NCBI GenBank assembly: GCA_020353515.1
Contig: CP070695.1
Span: 1,207,537 to 1,271,536, forward strand
Direction of reading: 5' to 3'
DNA length: 64,000 bases
DNA from: Candidatus Heimdallarchaeota archaeon
GTDB taxonomy: Archaea; Asgardarchaeota; Heimdallarchaeia; Hodarchaeales; Hodarchaeaceae
Under the pieces are notes generated by a model, which saw only the letters and a program-made list of their open reading frames with translations, was not told the DNA's origin and searched no databases. A program made the translations under genes and the position numbers. The stretch's first letter is position 1. Every line of letters starts with the position of its first letter. Shown here in pieces: positions 52,079-61,369 of this stretch.

Positions 52079-54529
52079 ATGTCCACAATTCCTGATCCTC
52101 TAATTGGCTTGATCCTGATAATCCTAGCAGTATCTGTCATACTTAGTTTGACAATTTATTCTTTAATTCAAGTAGTATTCTTGGGGAGGAAACGTTATGT
52201 TATCGGACCTAAACTATCCAAAGGACAGGATACTGTCTTAAGTGGCGCAGATCTCTCACGTGACATGACTGTAACTCAAGCAACAATGACTGGAGTGGGA
52301 GCTATGATTGGAGCAGGTATTTTTGTCCTTACAGGGATTGCTGCAGGGATTGCTGGACCAGGATTATTAGTTGCCTTTGCTTTCAACGGAGTGATTGCAA
52401 CTTTGATTGCTATGGTATATGCAGAATTGGGATCCGCAATACCAGAAGCAGGTGGGGGATATATTTGGGCCCGAGCTGGATTAGGAGAGCGACAAGGCTT
52501 CTTAACTGGTTGGATGAGTTGGTTCGCAGCTGCAGTTGCAGGGTCTCTTTATGCACTTGGTTTTGCGGCATATTTTGTAGCACTACTTGGAAATCTTGGG
52601 GTGAATATTCCTTCAGAAAATATCTTCTTTATCGAAAAGATTATTGCAGTAATTGCTATAATACTATTTCTAGTCATTAATCAATTTGGATCTTCTGTCA
52701 TGGGAAAAGCAGAGATTTGGATTTCAGGTATCAAAGTAATAGTCCTTGTTTTCTTCATCTTAACTGGTTTGATAATTATAACATCAAATCCTTCTTTAGC
52801 ATCATCAAATTTCAGTAATTTTTTTCCTAGAGGCTTTTTCTCGATTTTCACTGCGATGGGGTTCACTTTCATTGCCTTCGAGGGATATGAAGTTGTATGT
52901 CAAGCTGGGGAGGAGATTTATGATCCAAAAACTAGTGTTCCGAAATCAGTTATTTTATCTGTATTAATCGTGATACCTATATATCTATTGGTAGGAGTAG
53001 TCTCTCTTGGAGCATTTACTGTAGAAGGTCAGGCTACTTGGCAATTTTTAAGCGAAAATAAAGAATTAGGACTTCTTTTTGCTGCTCAACAGATGCTCCC
53101 AGGCTTAGGCTTAGTGGTTATTCTTTTTGGAGGAATATTGTCAACTCTATCAGCTTTAAATGCTGTTCTCTTTTCATCGACTCGGGTCGCTTTTGCTTTA
53201 GCTAGACATGGATCCTTACCCCCACAGTTGGCAGCAGTTTCAGCTAAAACGCATACTCCAGTCAATTCTATATATATGACGGGATTAGTTGTTATCTTAA
53301 TGGCTGTTTTAATTCCTATTGAAGCTGTAGCAACATCCGCTGATTTGATGTTTATGATGCTATTCGGACAGGTAATGATAGCTGCGATTTTAATACGCAG
53401 AAAAGTTAGGGTTTCTAAAGAAAAACTAGATTATGGATACAAAACTCCATTATTCCCGCTAATCCCTGTGTTGGGAGGATTAGCTTTATTCTTAATCTTT
53501 TCTTTTACAATATTTTTACATTTGGAGGCTTTAGTAACAACGTTAATCTGGCTAGTGCTTGGGGAAATCGTTTATGAAGGATATGCTCGCAGGAGGATCT
53601 CACTCAGAGTCCCCTCGAAATTAGCAAAGCATGCTCGTCCTCGAGCTAACTATATCCCAGAAGCGTTCTTTACTACTGTTTTAAACAATATACTAGTTCC
53701 TGTACGAGGAAGATCATTTGAGTGGGATACCATCCGAATAGCAATTCATATTGCTCATGAATTTGGTCCAAAAGTAACTCTTTACCACTTTGGATTCAAG
53801 ACTAAAGATTCTTTTAGTGATTATACAGATGAATTCAAACGGTTTCGTATTCCTTATGAAGTAAAAATTGTTGCCCCTTCTCATAAAAATATTTCTTCTC
53901 GTGATATCATTCAACACATGATCGAAGTAGCTAGTACAGGAGAATATCAATTAGCTATACTACCCTCTCGACGCAAACGAAAATTCGGGCAAATCAGTGT
54001 TTCTCATAATGCACTCCGTAAAATGCCCATTCCTGGACTTCAAGTTTTTCCAGGTAAGAAGGAGATTATTGAAAAGAAATTAACATTTGAGCATGTAGGC
54101 GCTTTAACTCCAGGCAGCAAGCGTGACCCTTTCTTAATACAGCTTGGTATTGCTATGGTCTCGTCAACAAGAATCGCTGATCTAGTTGCGTATCACTGGA
54201 CTCATGTACCCAAGTTAATTACGCCTAAAGTGATGTCTGAAGCCCCTGGAGTACAGGAGAATATTTCTATTTTCTTACATACTATTGGAGAAGCTCTCCG
54301 GATGGGAATTCCTATTGAGCAAAGACATGTTTTAGGCCATGATTTCGTCAAATCGATTGCAGAAGTTGTCAAGAAAGATCAATTAGAACTTTTAATTCTT
54401 GGGTATGGTAAACCCCGTTTAGGGCGGAGACCATCTGAAAAATTGGTTCAAAATATCGATTGTACTGCCGTCGTATTTCATGGTAGGCCATTTTACCAAA
54501 TAAGAGAAGGATCGACACCCTCTTTCTAG
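52079..54529 (+). CDS. APC-family amino acid permease with C-terminal universal-stress-like region
   Basis: An 816-residue transporter. An N-terminal extra helix (residues about 8-30) precedes the APC core with the classic GVGAMIGAGIFVLTG motif and about 12 hydrophobic helices to residue about 500. Residues about 535-810 are soluble. They include two repeats with NNILVPVRG and LLILGYGKPRLGRRPSEKLV, the pattern of UspA-type nucleotide-binding domains. Such tails may regulate uptake by binding ATP or AMP. It should import amino acids, consistent with the catabolic genes around it. A GAGGT lies upstream of the ATG. Confidence 0.87.
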   Translation: MSTIPDPLIGLILIILAVSVILSLTIYSLIQVVFLGRKRYVIGPKLSKGQDTVLSGADLSRDMTVTQATMTGVGAMIGAGIFVLTGIAAGIAGPGLLVAFAFNGVIATLIAMVYAELGSAIPEAGGGYIWARAGLGERQGFLTGWMSWFAAAVAGSLYALGFAAYFVALLGNLGVNIPSENIFFIEKIIAVIAIILFLVINQFGSSVMGKAEIWISGIKVIVLVFFILTGLIIITSNPSLASSNFSNFFPRGFFSIFTAMGFTFIAFEGYEVVCQAGEEIYDPKTSVPKSVILSVLIVIPIYLLVGVVSLGAFTVEGQATWQFLSENKELGLLFAAQQMLPGLGLVVILFGGILSTLSALNAVLFSSTRVAFALARHGSLPPQLAAVSAKTHTPVNSIYMTGLVVILMAVLIPIEAVATSADLMFMMLFGQVMIAAILIRRKVRVSKEKLDYGYKTPLFPLIPVLGGLALFLIFSFTIFLHLEALVTTLIWLVLGEIVYEGYARRRISLRVPSKLAKHARPRANYIPEAFFTTVLNNILVPVRGRSFEWDTIRIAIHIAHEFGPKVTLYHFGFKTKDSFSDYTDEFKRFRIPYEVKIVAPSHKNISSRDIIQHMIEVASTGEYQLAILPSRRKRKFGQISVSHNALRKMPIPGLQVFPGKKEIIEKKLTFEHVGALTPGSKRDPFLIQLGIAMVSSTRIADLVAYHWTHVPKLITPKVMSEAPGVQENISIFLHTIGEALRMGIPIEQRHVLGHDFVKSIAEVVKKDQLELLILGYGKPRLGRRPSEKLVQNIDCTAVVFHGRPFYQIREGSTPSF

Positions 54530-54542
54530 CGCGTTAATGAAA

Positions 54543-55061
54543 TCATGACCTTAACTTATCAACGATTAAATCTGAGATCTGCCGGAGGTATTCTTGGTCA
54601 GTCTCATCAAAAGCTCCAACCTCATCGGAATCTACGTCGATCTGACCTATTATATCCTTCTCATCTTCAATTAAAACTACGATTTCAGATCGGGTTTCTA
54701 GAGAACAAGCTAAGTAGTTCTCCTCTTTTGTAACATCTTCTATAATTTTGTCAGTTTTATCTGCAACAGCAGAACCACAAACTCCTTTACCGACTGGAAT
54801 ATGAGTATGTTCTGTAGGTTTACCAACATAGTAATCCAATACAAGCTGGTTTTTCTCGTTGTCGAGTAGATAAATACCCACCCAGTTAAAGTATGGAATA
54901 GTTGAAAGTTGGTCAACCACGCTATTGTACATCATTTTTACTGTAAGATCTTCGATTTGAAATAATTTTTGCTCGATAAATTGAAGAATTGAACGAAATT
55001 GCTTTTCTTTTTCGATTTTTTCCATGTTTTCAACGTTACCTAGAGGGAAATACAAACTCAA
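54543..55061 (-). CDS. GAF-domain protein similar to free methionine-R-sulfoxide reductase
   Basis: A 172-residue protein following the fRMsr pattern: FNWVGIYLLD, a VGKPTEHTHIPVGKGVCGSAV stretch, an LACSLETRSEIVV element and IGQIDVDSDEVGAFDETDQ. Two of the three functional cysteines of the E. coli enzyme match (Cys95 in GVCG and Cys119 in LACS). The third (residue 84 of the E. coli protein, in KIACVRI) is replaced by charged residues (TEHTHI). Activity on free methionine sulfoxide would thus depend on the remaining pair. The TTG start is uncertain; an ATG at 55025, twelve codons on, may be used. Confidence 0.75.
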   Translation of the reverse strand: MSLYFPLGNVENMEKIEKEKQFRSILQFIEQKLFQIEDLTVKMMYNSVVDQLSTIPYFNWVGIYLLDNEKNQLVLDYYVGKPTEHTHIPVGKGVCGSAVADKTDKIIEDVTKEENYLACSLETRSEIVVLIEDEKDIIGQIDVDSDEVGAFDETDQEYLRQISDLIVDKLRS

Positions 55062-55156
55062 TCCAATATTGGAATTTAGTTCTGATCAAAAACCAATTTA
55101 ATGTCTTCAAATGATTCTATGTAAGGAAAGGTTCTTGAGGATAAAGAATTTTCTCC

Positions 55157-55164
55157 TATAAATA
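55157..55164 (+). promoter_or_regulatory. TATA box for the F420-type oxidoreductase gene
   Basis: TATAAATA lies 26-33 bases before the ATG at 55190, the spacing of a leaderless or nearly leaderless archaeal transcript. A weak GGAGC at about 55175 is also present. Confidence 0.5.
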
Positions 55165-55189
55165 ATAATATTGTGGAGCTAGTAGAATC

Positions 55190-56215
55190 ATGTCTGAATA
55201 TTCACGTGTAGCACTCTATTTACAGGATAAACATGACATTCCCAAGTCAATAGAATTTGCAAAATATGCAGAGAATAAAGGATTTGAAGCTGTTTGGCAA
55301 GCTGAGTCTAGATTAGCTCGTGTGGCTACTATCCCACTTTCTGCAATGGCTGCAGTTACAAAGAAGATTAAATTAGGCACAGGAGTGGTTAATAATCTGA
55401 CACGTAACGTTGCATTAATGGCAGCGACATTTAGCACGATGGATCAAATGGCACCTGGGAGGTTTATATGCGGAATTGGCGCTTGGTGGGAACCCCTAGC
55501 AAGTAAGGTAGGTACACCTCGTAAAAAACCATTAAAACTGATGAGAGAGTACACAACAGTTATGAAGAAACTCCTTAACATGGAAACTGTTACTTTTGAC
55601 GGTGAATTTGTGCATGTGGATGGGATACGATTAGATATCGTTCATGGTGATCCAAATAAACCACGAGAAGTACCAATATTAATTGGTGCAACAGGTATGA
55701 AAATGATGGAACTTACTGGGGAGCTTTGTGCACGTAAATTAGCTGATGGTGCCCTACTCAATTATATGGTTTCTCCTGATTACAACCATACTGCTCTAAA
55801 GCACTTAAAGATTGGAGCAAAAAAAGGTGGAGGTTCACTGGAAGACATTGATAGACCTCAGCTGATAGTCTGTTCAATGGATCTCGATCGTGAAAAAGCA
55901 TTAAATGAAGCCCGCGAACTTCTAACTCAGTACATGGGCCAACAACCACATTTGATGAAGGCTAGTAAGATGCCTCAAGATATCCTTGATAAAATCCATG
56001 AGGAACTCACCTGGCCAGCAACCCGAGAACAGATCAATAAAGCAATGAAACATATCCCAGATGAGATTGTCCAGAAGATAACCGCAAGCGGAAAGCCAAA
56101 TGAATGTCTAGAACAGGTAAACCAATGGATTGAGAGTGGCTGCACATGTCCCGTCCTTTATCAACTCTCAGATGACGTAAAACTGATGATTGACACATTT
56201 TCTCCGAATCATTAA
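55190..56215 (+). CDS. Luciferase-like (F420-type) oxidoreductase, Mer family
   Basis: A TIM-barrel flavin/F420 enzyme of 341 residues. Recognisable are [47 protein letters not shown] and the [15 protein letters not shown] loop. The family includes methylene-tetrahydromethanopterin reductase and many dehydrogenases that use coenzyme F420. The cofactor is inferred. It is flanked by the GAF gene and the VIT1-like gene, both on the other strand, so it is probably a single unit. The substrate is unknown. Confidence 0.82.
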   Translation: MSEYSRVALYLQDKHDIPKSIEFAKYAENKGFEAVWQAESRLARVATIPLSAMAAVTKKIKLGTGVVNNLTRNVALMAATFSTMDQMAPGRFICGIGAWWEPLASKVGTPRKKPLKLMREYTTVMKKLLNMETVTFDGEFVHVDGIRLDIVHGDPNKPREVPILIGATGMKMMELTGELCARKLADGALLNYMVSPDYNHTALKHLKIGAKKGGGSLEDIDRPQLIVCSMDLDREKALNEARELLTQYMGQQPHLMKASKMPQDILDKIHEELTWPATREQINKAMKHIPDEIVQKITASGKPNECLEQVNQWIESGCTCPVLYQLSDDVKLMIDTFSPNH

Positions 56216-56269
56216 AACTTCTTCCAATCTCCACTTTTAAATTATTATCAGATGTTTCAGAAATTATTG

Positions 56270-56854
56270 TTATAGAAATTCAAGAACCATTACAAGGATA
56301 GCTGTGACCACTCCTGCAATTATCATTCTAATTCCATTTAAAATAATATTTTCCTTTGAAATCTTACCCAGATAAGCCCCTAAAATAAATAAAGATAATC
56401 CAGTGAATAAAACGGATGAAATATATGCGAATTGAATTGGCCATTTAAGAAAATATGCTCCGAAGAATGGGAGAAATGAAAAAGATGCTGCCACAAAAGG
56501 ACTAAGACCATCCACAATAGCTACAAAATACGATGAAATCGTTGCTGCTTGATTCACAACAGTATGATCAAATTCCTCAAGCATTACTGATTCAATTTCA
56601 GCTAATTCTTCTTTCTTTACCGCGCTTTCTGTCAAATAGGCACCGAAACCCCCTGAAACAGCCATTGCAATACTTGCTCCAAGACCAGCCAAGATTAATG
56701 TTCTGGGATCATCTACATTTGCAAGAAAACTGCCTATGATAATACCTAGTGCTGTAAGAGCTCCATCAAAGCTATTCATAACCATATAACGCTTTGCGAT
56801 TCCCTCCGTCTCTCCCATTTGGAGGAGATTTATTATTTGTTTAAACGATTTCAT
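56270..56854 (-). CDS. VIT1/CCC1-like iron/manganese transporter family membrane protein
   Basis: A 194-residue membrane protein with about five helices. NSFDGALTALGIIIGSFLAN and the ASIAMAVSGGFGAYLTESAVKKEELAEIE stretch correspond to the first helices and the metal-binding cytoplasmic loop of the VIT/CCC1 family. The loop is shorter than in plant and yeast members. Its role may be export or storage of Fe or Mn. It is separated by 105 bases from the CNNM-like gene upstream on the same strand. Confidence 0.75.
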   Translation of the reverse strand: MKSFKQIINLLQMGETEGIAKRYMVMNSFDGALTALGIIIGSFLANVDDPRTLILAGLGASIAMAVSGGFGAYLTESAVKKEELAEIESVMLEEFDHTVVNQAATISSYFVAIVDGLSPFVAASFSFLPFFGAYFLKWPIQFAYISSVLFTGLSLFILGAYLGKISKENIILNGIRMIIAGVVTAILVMVLEFL

Positions 56855-56959
56855 TCAGGCAAACCAAAAGAATTTTTCAGCTGTTAATCATGGTTAAAGG
56901 GAACTAATTAATACTTTTCATGCGAAAAAAAATTGTTTTAAGCTTGACTACAAGAAGTC

Positions 56960-58366
56960 TTATGATTCCTCTTCCTCAGGTTTCTCCTCGGTACTTTCCT
57001 TTGTTTCTTCACTTTTCTTTTTGCGGTGAACAAGTAAAGTTTCAATCCGCACTTCAGTGCTTTCTTTTACAGTAAAGACGATATTAGCGATTTTGAAAAC
57101 TTCTTTTTCTTTAGGTAATCGGCCTAACTTTTCCTGAATAAAACCCCCAATAGTTACAGAGATGTCTGATTGAAAGTTTGTCTTGAAATATTTGTTAAAG
57201 TCATCTAATGAGGTTTGACCACTTACTTTTGACTCCCCTTCATTCTCTTCCGATGGCGTGATTTCGGCAGGTTCGTAGTCATATTCGTCTTGGATGTCAC
57301 CAACTAAAAGCTCTAAAATGTCTTCCAATGTTATTAGTCCTACCACTTCCCCAAATTCATCTACAACAATGGCTGAATGTCGTTTGGTGTTTTGTAATTT
57401 CTCTAGTAATAAGTCTGCTCTCATTGTTTCTGGAACATAGTCCGCCTCCCTTAACAATTGGGAAATATCAATCTGATCCTTCTTGTCACTTATTTCATCA
57501 GCATTTAGAAACAGTTCCAAATAATTTAAAAGATCTTTGGCGTATAAAAACCCAACAATTATCTCTCGTGATTCATCAAAGACAGGAAACCTGGAATGTC
57601 CTGTATTATTTACACACTTTATGATCTCTTCAAAATCATCAGTGATAGTGATTGCCTTCATTTCGTATCGTGGAGTCATTAACATTCTTATTTGAGTGTC
57701 AGGTAGATCAAAAGTCCGTTTTAAGATAGCACTTTCGCGTTCATCGAGAATACCAGCCTCAGAAGATTGGGAAATAAGCAATTTCAGCTCAGCCTCAGAA
57801 TGAACTGTTCTATGACCAACTATTGGCTTTATACCAAAAAGTGCTAAGACTAACCAGCCTGTTTGATTAAATACCCATATTACTGGTTTGAATAACAAAG
57901 CAAACCAATGCAGGGGTTTTGCAACCCATAAACTTGTTCGTTCTGGATATTGAAGAGCTACGCTTTTGGGCGCTAATTCACCAAGTACGACATGCATGTA
58001 GGTAGTAATGGCGAGTGCTAACAAACCACCTAGTGTAAGCCCACCTAAAATTGCTACTGCTTTAAAATCTTCAGGAAAAATCTCCTCTATCACTGGTTCT
58101 ATAGAAGCTCCAGCTAAAAATCCAAGGGCAAGACTTGCCATCGTAATTCCAAGTTGAGTTGCACTAATTACCTCATCTTGATTTTGAATGGCTAGTTGAA
58201 CCGCTTTTGCTCTTCGACCACCCGTTTTACGTACCAGTTCCTCAATTCTTGAAGGCCGAACACTTACAAGAGCAAATTCGGCTGCCACGAAGAAACCATT
58301 CAGTAGTACGAGAATGAATGCGAGAATGAGCGCGAAAATAAATCCAACAAGATCGAATGAAGCCAT
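56960..58366 (-). CDS. CNNM/CorC-type protein (DUF21, CBS pair, CorC_HlyC domain)
   Basis: A cation-related membrane protein. From the internal ATG at 58366 the product is 468 residues. The DUF21 membrane domain has FFVAAEFALVSVRPSR and ISATQLGITMASLALG, then HVVLGELAPKSVALQYPERT. A CBS pair follows (MTPRYEMKAITITDDFEE; GLITLEDILELLVGDIQDEYD), and the CorC_HlyC domain (GFIQEKLGRLPKEKE) closes it before an acidic tail. The reading frame is open further to a TTG at 58450, but no ribosome-binding site precedes it, while GGAG lies before the ATG. Related proteins affect Mg2+ efflux. Confidence 0.88.
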   Translation of the reverse strand: MASFDLVGFIFALILAFILVLLNGFFVAAEFALVSVRPSRIEELVRKTGGRRAKAVQLAIQNQDEVISATQLGITMASLALGFLAGASIEPVIEEIFPEDFKAVAILGGLTLGGLLALAITTYMHVVLGELAPKSVALQYPERTSLWVAKPLHWFALLFKPVIWVFNQTGWLVLALFGIKPIVGHRTVHSEAELKLLISQSSEAGILDERESAILKRTFDLPDTQIRMLMTPRYEMKAITITDDFEEIIKCVNNTGHSRFPVFDESREIIVGFLYAKDLLNYLELFLNADEISDKKDQIDISQLLREADYVPETMRADLLLEKLQNTKRHSAIVVDEFGEVVGLITLEDILELLVGDIQDEYDYEPAEITPSEENEGESKVSGQTSLDDFNKYFKTNFQSDISVTIGGFIQEKLGRLPKEKEVFKIANIVFTVKESTEVRIETLLVHRKKKSEETKESTEEKPEEEES

Positions 58367-58598
58367 ATTATTTCGGTTTGCTCCGATTAAGACCCAATAC
58401 TTACCTATAATAGCCTTAATAGTCCAACAAGTAATGAGGATTGAGGTCAATTCGACTTGGGCTAATTAGTCAAAATCACATATCTGCGTTTTTTAAGATT
58501 TTTTCTCAGATTGAATTCCTCGAAATTTATGGAAAACAATGCTCATTTAATTTACTTAATTCTTTTTTGCTAAATATTCTCTAGAGAGATCCTTATAG

Positions 58599-58618
58599 AA
58601 AAAGAGAAAAAAAAGAAG
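58599..58618 (-). terminator. Oligo-U terminator of the thiolase gene
   Basis: On the minus strand this stretch reads as a long pyrimidine and T run (eight T within CTTCT...TCTCTTTTTCT), just after the stop of the thiolase gene at 58630. It matches T-tract termination. Confidence 0.4.
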
Positions 58619-58629
58619 AATCAAAGATT

Positions 58630-59916
58630 CTAAACATGTTCAACCACAGTAGCGATACCAACACCACCACCCCCGCATAGTGTCTGGATCCCGTAGTGTT
58701 TGTTCTCATTTACTAAATAATGAGCCATATCACAGAAATAATGTGTTCCTGACGAACCAATTGCATGACCTGTGGATATTGCTCCCCCGTAAGGATTTAC
58801 TCGCGGATCATCAAATGGATAATTAAAATGCTTAGCAAACGCAAGACACGGGGAAGCAAATGCTTCATTTGGTTCAATACAATCCATATCTTTCATCTCA
58901 AGACCTGCTCTTTGTAAAGCACGCTCTTGTGCAGGAATAGGCCCTGTTAACATTAACATGGGATCATCACCAGCGACAGCTGTCGAAAGAATGCGTACCA
59001 TAGGTTTTAATCCAAGTTTATCTGCTTTCTCGCGAGACATAAGCATAACTGCTGAAGCACCATCTGTAATTTGGGATGAGTTTCCTGCAGTCACTCTGCC
59101 ATTATCAGGTCGAAAAACAGGAGATAGTGCTTGGATTTGAGCCCATGCTGTATTAGGATCATCAATAGCTATTGTACGGACTGTTTGATCCTCTGTTACT
59201 GTTTTTGTTTCAAACGATCCCTCTGGATTTTCAATAGTAACCTCAAAAGGTACAACGCGCTTCTCATACGCTTCTTTATCCCTCATTGCTCGTGTTGCCT
59301 TTTGATGGGACCATAAACCGAACCTATCCATATCCTCTCTGGTTAAATCATACTTTTCTGCAACCAGCTCCGCAGACTCTCCTTGTACAAAGCTCATTCG
59401 TTCTTGAAGTTCAGCCATACGGGTGTCAGCCATGTGACAATAGATGTTGTCAACAGGGTACATAAATCCAACCTGGAAATCAATTCCCATGGGGTAGTGT
59501 GTCAGATTTTCGACACCTGCAGCTATCATAATATCCCCATCACCCACTCTAATTGCGTTCGCACATGTGTTAACGGCTTGTAAACCTGCATTGCAATACC
59601 TGTTGACCGTTGCACCAGCTACTATATCTGGAATGTTCTTTGCCATCAATTGTGCAATCCGAGCAAGATTACCTCCTTGCTCACCAATTTGAGTTAAAAT
59701 ACCGACATGTACATCCTCTATTTCATGAGGATCAAATGAGCTTGATTGATTTGATACCCGATCAACCAACATTTCTAAAATACCTGCTAACATATCTTGT
59801 GAAGACATGTTTCTGTAATATCCCCCATATTTCGCCATTTGAGCCCTAGAAGATTTCCCCATTGGTAATCGAATTGCATCAACAACAACACATTCTCTTA
59901 GTTCCTTGTTTCCCAT
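58630..59916 (-). CDS. Acetyl-CoA acyltransferase (thiolase)
   Basis: Condenses or cleaves acyl-CoA thioesters. The nucleophile Cys108 is in VNRYCNAGLQAVN. The catalytic His is in GGAISTGHAIGSSG, and the second catalytic Cys in LCGGGGVGIATV near the C-terminus. The Pro normally after the catalytic His is Ala here. The length of 428 residues is near the family norm for degradative thiolases (about 390-430). A TATA-like AATATAAATAAA stretch lies upstream. No other beta-oxidation gene is adjacent. It may work with the acyl-CoA ligase at 8.3 kb. Direction and chain length are unknown. Confidence 0.92.
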   Translation of the reverse strand: MGNKELRECVVVDAIRLPMGKSSRAQMAKYGGYYRNMSSQDMLAGILEMLVDRVSNQSSSFDPHEIEDVHVGILTQIGEQGGNLARIAQLMAKNIPDIVAGATVNRYCNAGLQAVNTCANAIRVGDGDIMIAAGVENLTHYPMGIDFQVGFMYPVDNIYCHMADTRMAELQERMSFVQGESAELVAEKYDLTREDMDRFGLWSHQKATRAMRDKEAYEKRVVPFEVTIENPEGSFETKTVTEDQTVRTIAIDDPNTAWAQIQALSPVFRPDNGRVTAGNSSQITDGASAVMLMSREKADKLGLKPMVRILSTAVAGDDPMLMLTGPIPAQERALQRAGLEMKDMDCIEPNEAFASPCLAFAKHFNYPFDDPRVNPYGGAISTGHAIGSSGTHYFCDMAHYLVNENKHYGIQTLCGGGGVGIATVVEHV

Positions 59917-60038
59917 TAAAAAAACCTCAACTTTCCAATGTTACTCAAATTTTAAGTCAATTTTATTTATATTTTTCCCCTATAACCCGAAAGTAACTAA
60001 AAAACAACTATTTTGAAGACATATTGGATTTTGAAAGA

Positions 60039-60062
60039 AGAATTACAATTCTAAAATTTTAG
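60039..60062. promoter_or_regulatory. Overlapping palindromes upstream of the PfkB kinase gene
   Basis: AGAATT-AC-AATTCT (60039-60052) is a perfect inverted repeat, directly joined to the perfect 12-base palindrome CTAAAATTTTAG (60051-60062). They lie 28 bases before a TATA-like TATAATTT at 60091-60098 and 65 bases before the ATG at 60128. This is a likely binding site for a dimeric regulator. Confidence 0.35.
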
Positions 60063-60127
60063 AAAAAAGAAAATATCTACATCCTAGTAATATAATTTAC
60101 ATACATATAGAACCACAGTGATTAGAG

Positions 60128-61165
60128 ATGTTCTCAATAGACTTTGAAACCGCTTTTAACAAGATTAAACAATTGAAAATGACTGTTCTTCCCGATTTCT
60201 TTCTCGATGTCATTATAGATCCACATATGCCTTACGAACAGTTAATCCAAGAGATTCAAACTGTGTACTCCAGAGGGGGAGGGAATCTTCTTGGACCAGA
60301 AGCCCGTTTTATCGCAGGGGGAAATGGAGGGAATGTAGCTAAAACTTTGGCAGGTTTGGGGATTTCTACCACCTTTATATGCGAAACATCTCAACTAGGT
60401 AAACAGCTTATTGAATTCTTTATGCATCCGCTTGGAGTAAAAACTCTTATAACAACAACTGGTGATATGGCGAGTTCAATAATTTTAGAAATTCCCCATG
60501 GGACAGATAAACATAATGTGATGTTCTCAACCTCTGGAAGTGTTACCGATTTTTCTTCAAAGAAGCTAACACCTGAACAATGGAATGTACTTAAAGAGAG
60601 CCATTCTATCGCGATATGCAATGCACAGAATTATCAAATGGAAGATCTTGTTGAAGCTATTCTTCGAGAAGTCCCACCTTCCATTGCAGTTTCAGTTGAT
60701 TTTTCAGACTTGACACCACATCTTCAACGGATTGAGGGATTTAGACACCGCATCTTAGAGCATCCTACAAGATCTCCATCATTCATTACTGGTAATGAAA
60801 CTGAAGTTCAATTATTAGCGAAAGAACACAACAAGACCCCAGAGGAAGCAATCAAGATATTGTCATCATCTTACTCAGAAATTATATTTGGATTACATAT
60901 GGCAACTAAAGCGGAAATATGGAAAAATGGTGAACAACTGTCCATTGAACCATGTTTCAAGATTTCTGTTCTTAATGCAACGGGCGCAGGAGATAGTTGG
61001 CATGCAGGCTTCATGACTGGATGGAAATTAGGACTATCCATTTCAGAATCAACAATATTTGCCAATGCAGTTGCTGCATATCAAATCTCAACGGGAAAAA
61101 TTGGTTCATTAAAAGAGATTATCAGTTTTAAAACATCTACACCCTGTTATAATCTGTCAACTTAG
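60128..61165 (+). CDS. PfkB-family carbohydrate kinase
   Basis: A ribokinase-fold sugar or nucleoside kinase of 345 residues. FIAGGNGGNVAKTLAGLG is the substrate-binding Gly-Gly region, and NATGAGDSWHAGFMTGW has the catalytic Asp289. The N-terminal part (residues 1-50) is longer than in ribokinase. It is on the same strand as the GAPDH-like gene, 204 bases apart. The sugar is not predictable, though fructose-phosphate, ribose and nucleosides are all known substrates of the family. Confidence 0.85.
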   Translation: MFSIDFETAFNKIKQLKMTVLPDFFLDVIIDPHMPYEQLIQEIQTVYSRGGGNLLGPEARFIAGGNGGNVAKTLAGLGISTTFICETSQLGKQLIEFFMHPLGVKTLITTTGDMASSIILEIPHGTDKHNVMFSTSGSVTDFSSKKLTPEQWNVLKESHSIAICNAQNYQMEDLVEAILREVPPSIAVSVDFSDLTPHLQRIEGFRHRILEHPTRSPSFITGNETEVQLLAKEHNKTPEEAIKILSSSYSEIIFGLHMATKAEIWKNGEQLSIEPCFKISVLNATGAGDSWHAGFMTGWKLGLSISESTIFANAVAAYQISTGKIGSLKEIISFKTSTPCYNLST

Positions 61166-61369
61166 TATTAAAACGAGAAAAGAAGAAAAATACAAGTTTT
61201 AAATTATAAAATTCTTTCTACAAACAATATATGAAAAATAATATTTCACCCATATGATGAATACATATGCTTAAGTAGTTTGGTTTATTACGCTCTCACT
61301 GTTGGATTAACGAAGTGTAACGCAATTAAGTGAAAAAAACAACAGTTCTTTGGTTATCGAGGTTTATCA

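Noticed and set aside
51928..52140. A 70-codon minus-strand frame at the APC permease start
   Set aside because: It overlaps the first codons of the permease on the other strand and has no ribosome-binding site or family pattern.
58367..58450. N-terminal extension of the CNNM/CorC protein from a TTG
   Set aside because: No ribosome-binding site before the TTG, and the extra 28 residues do not match the family; the ATG at 58366 begins directly before the first membrane helix.
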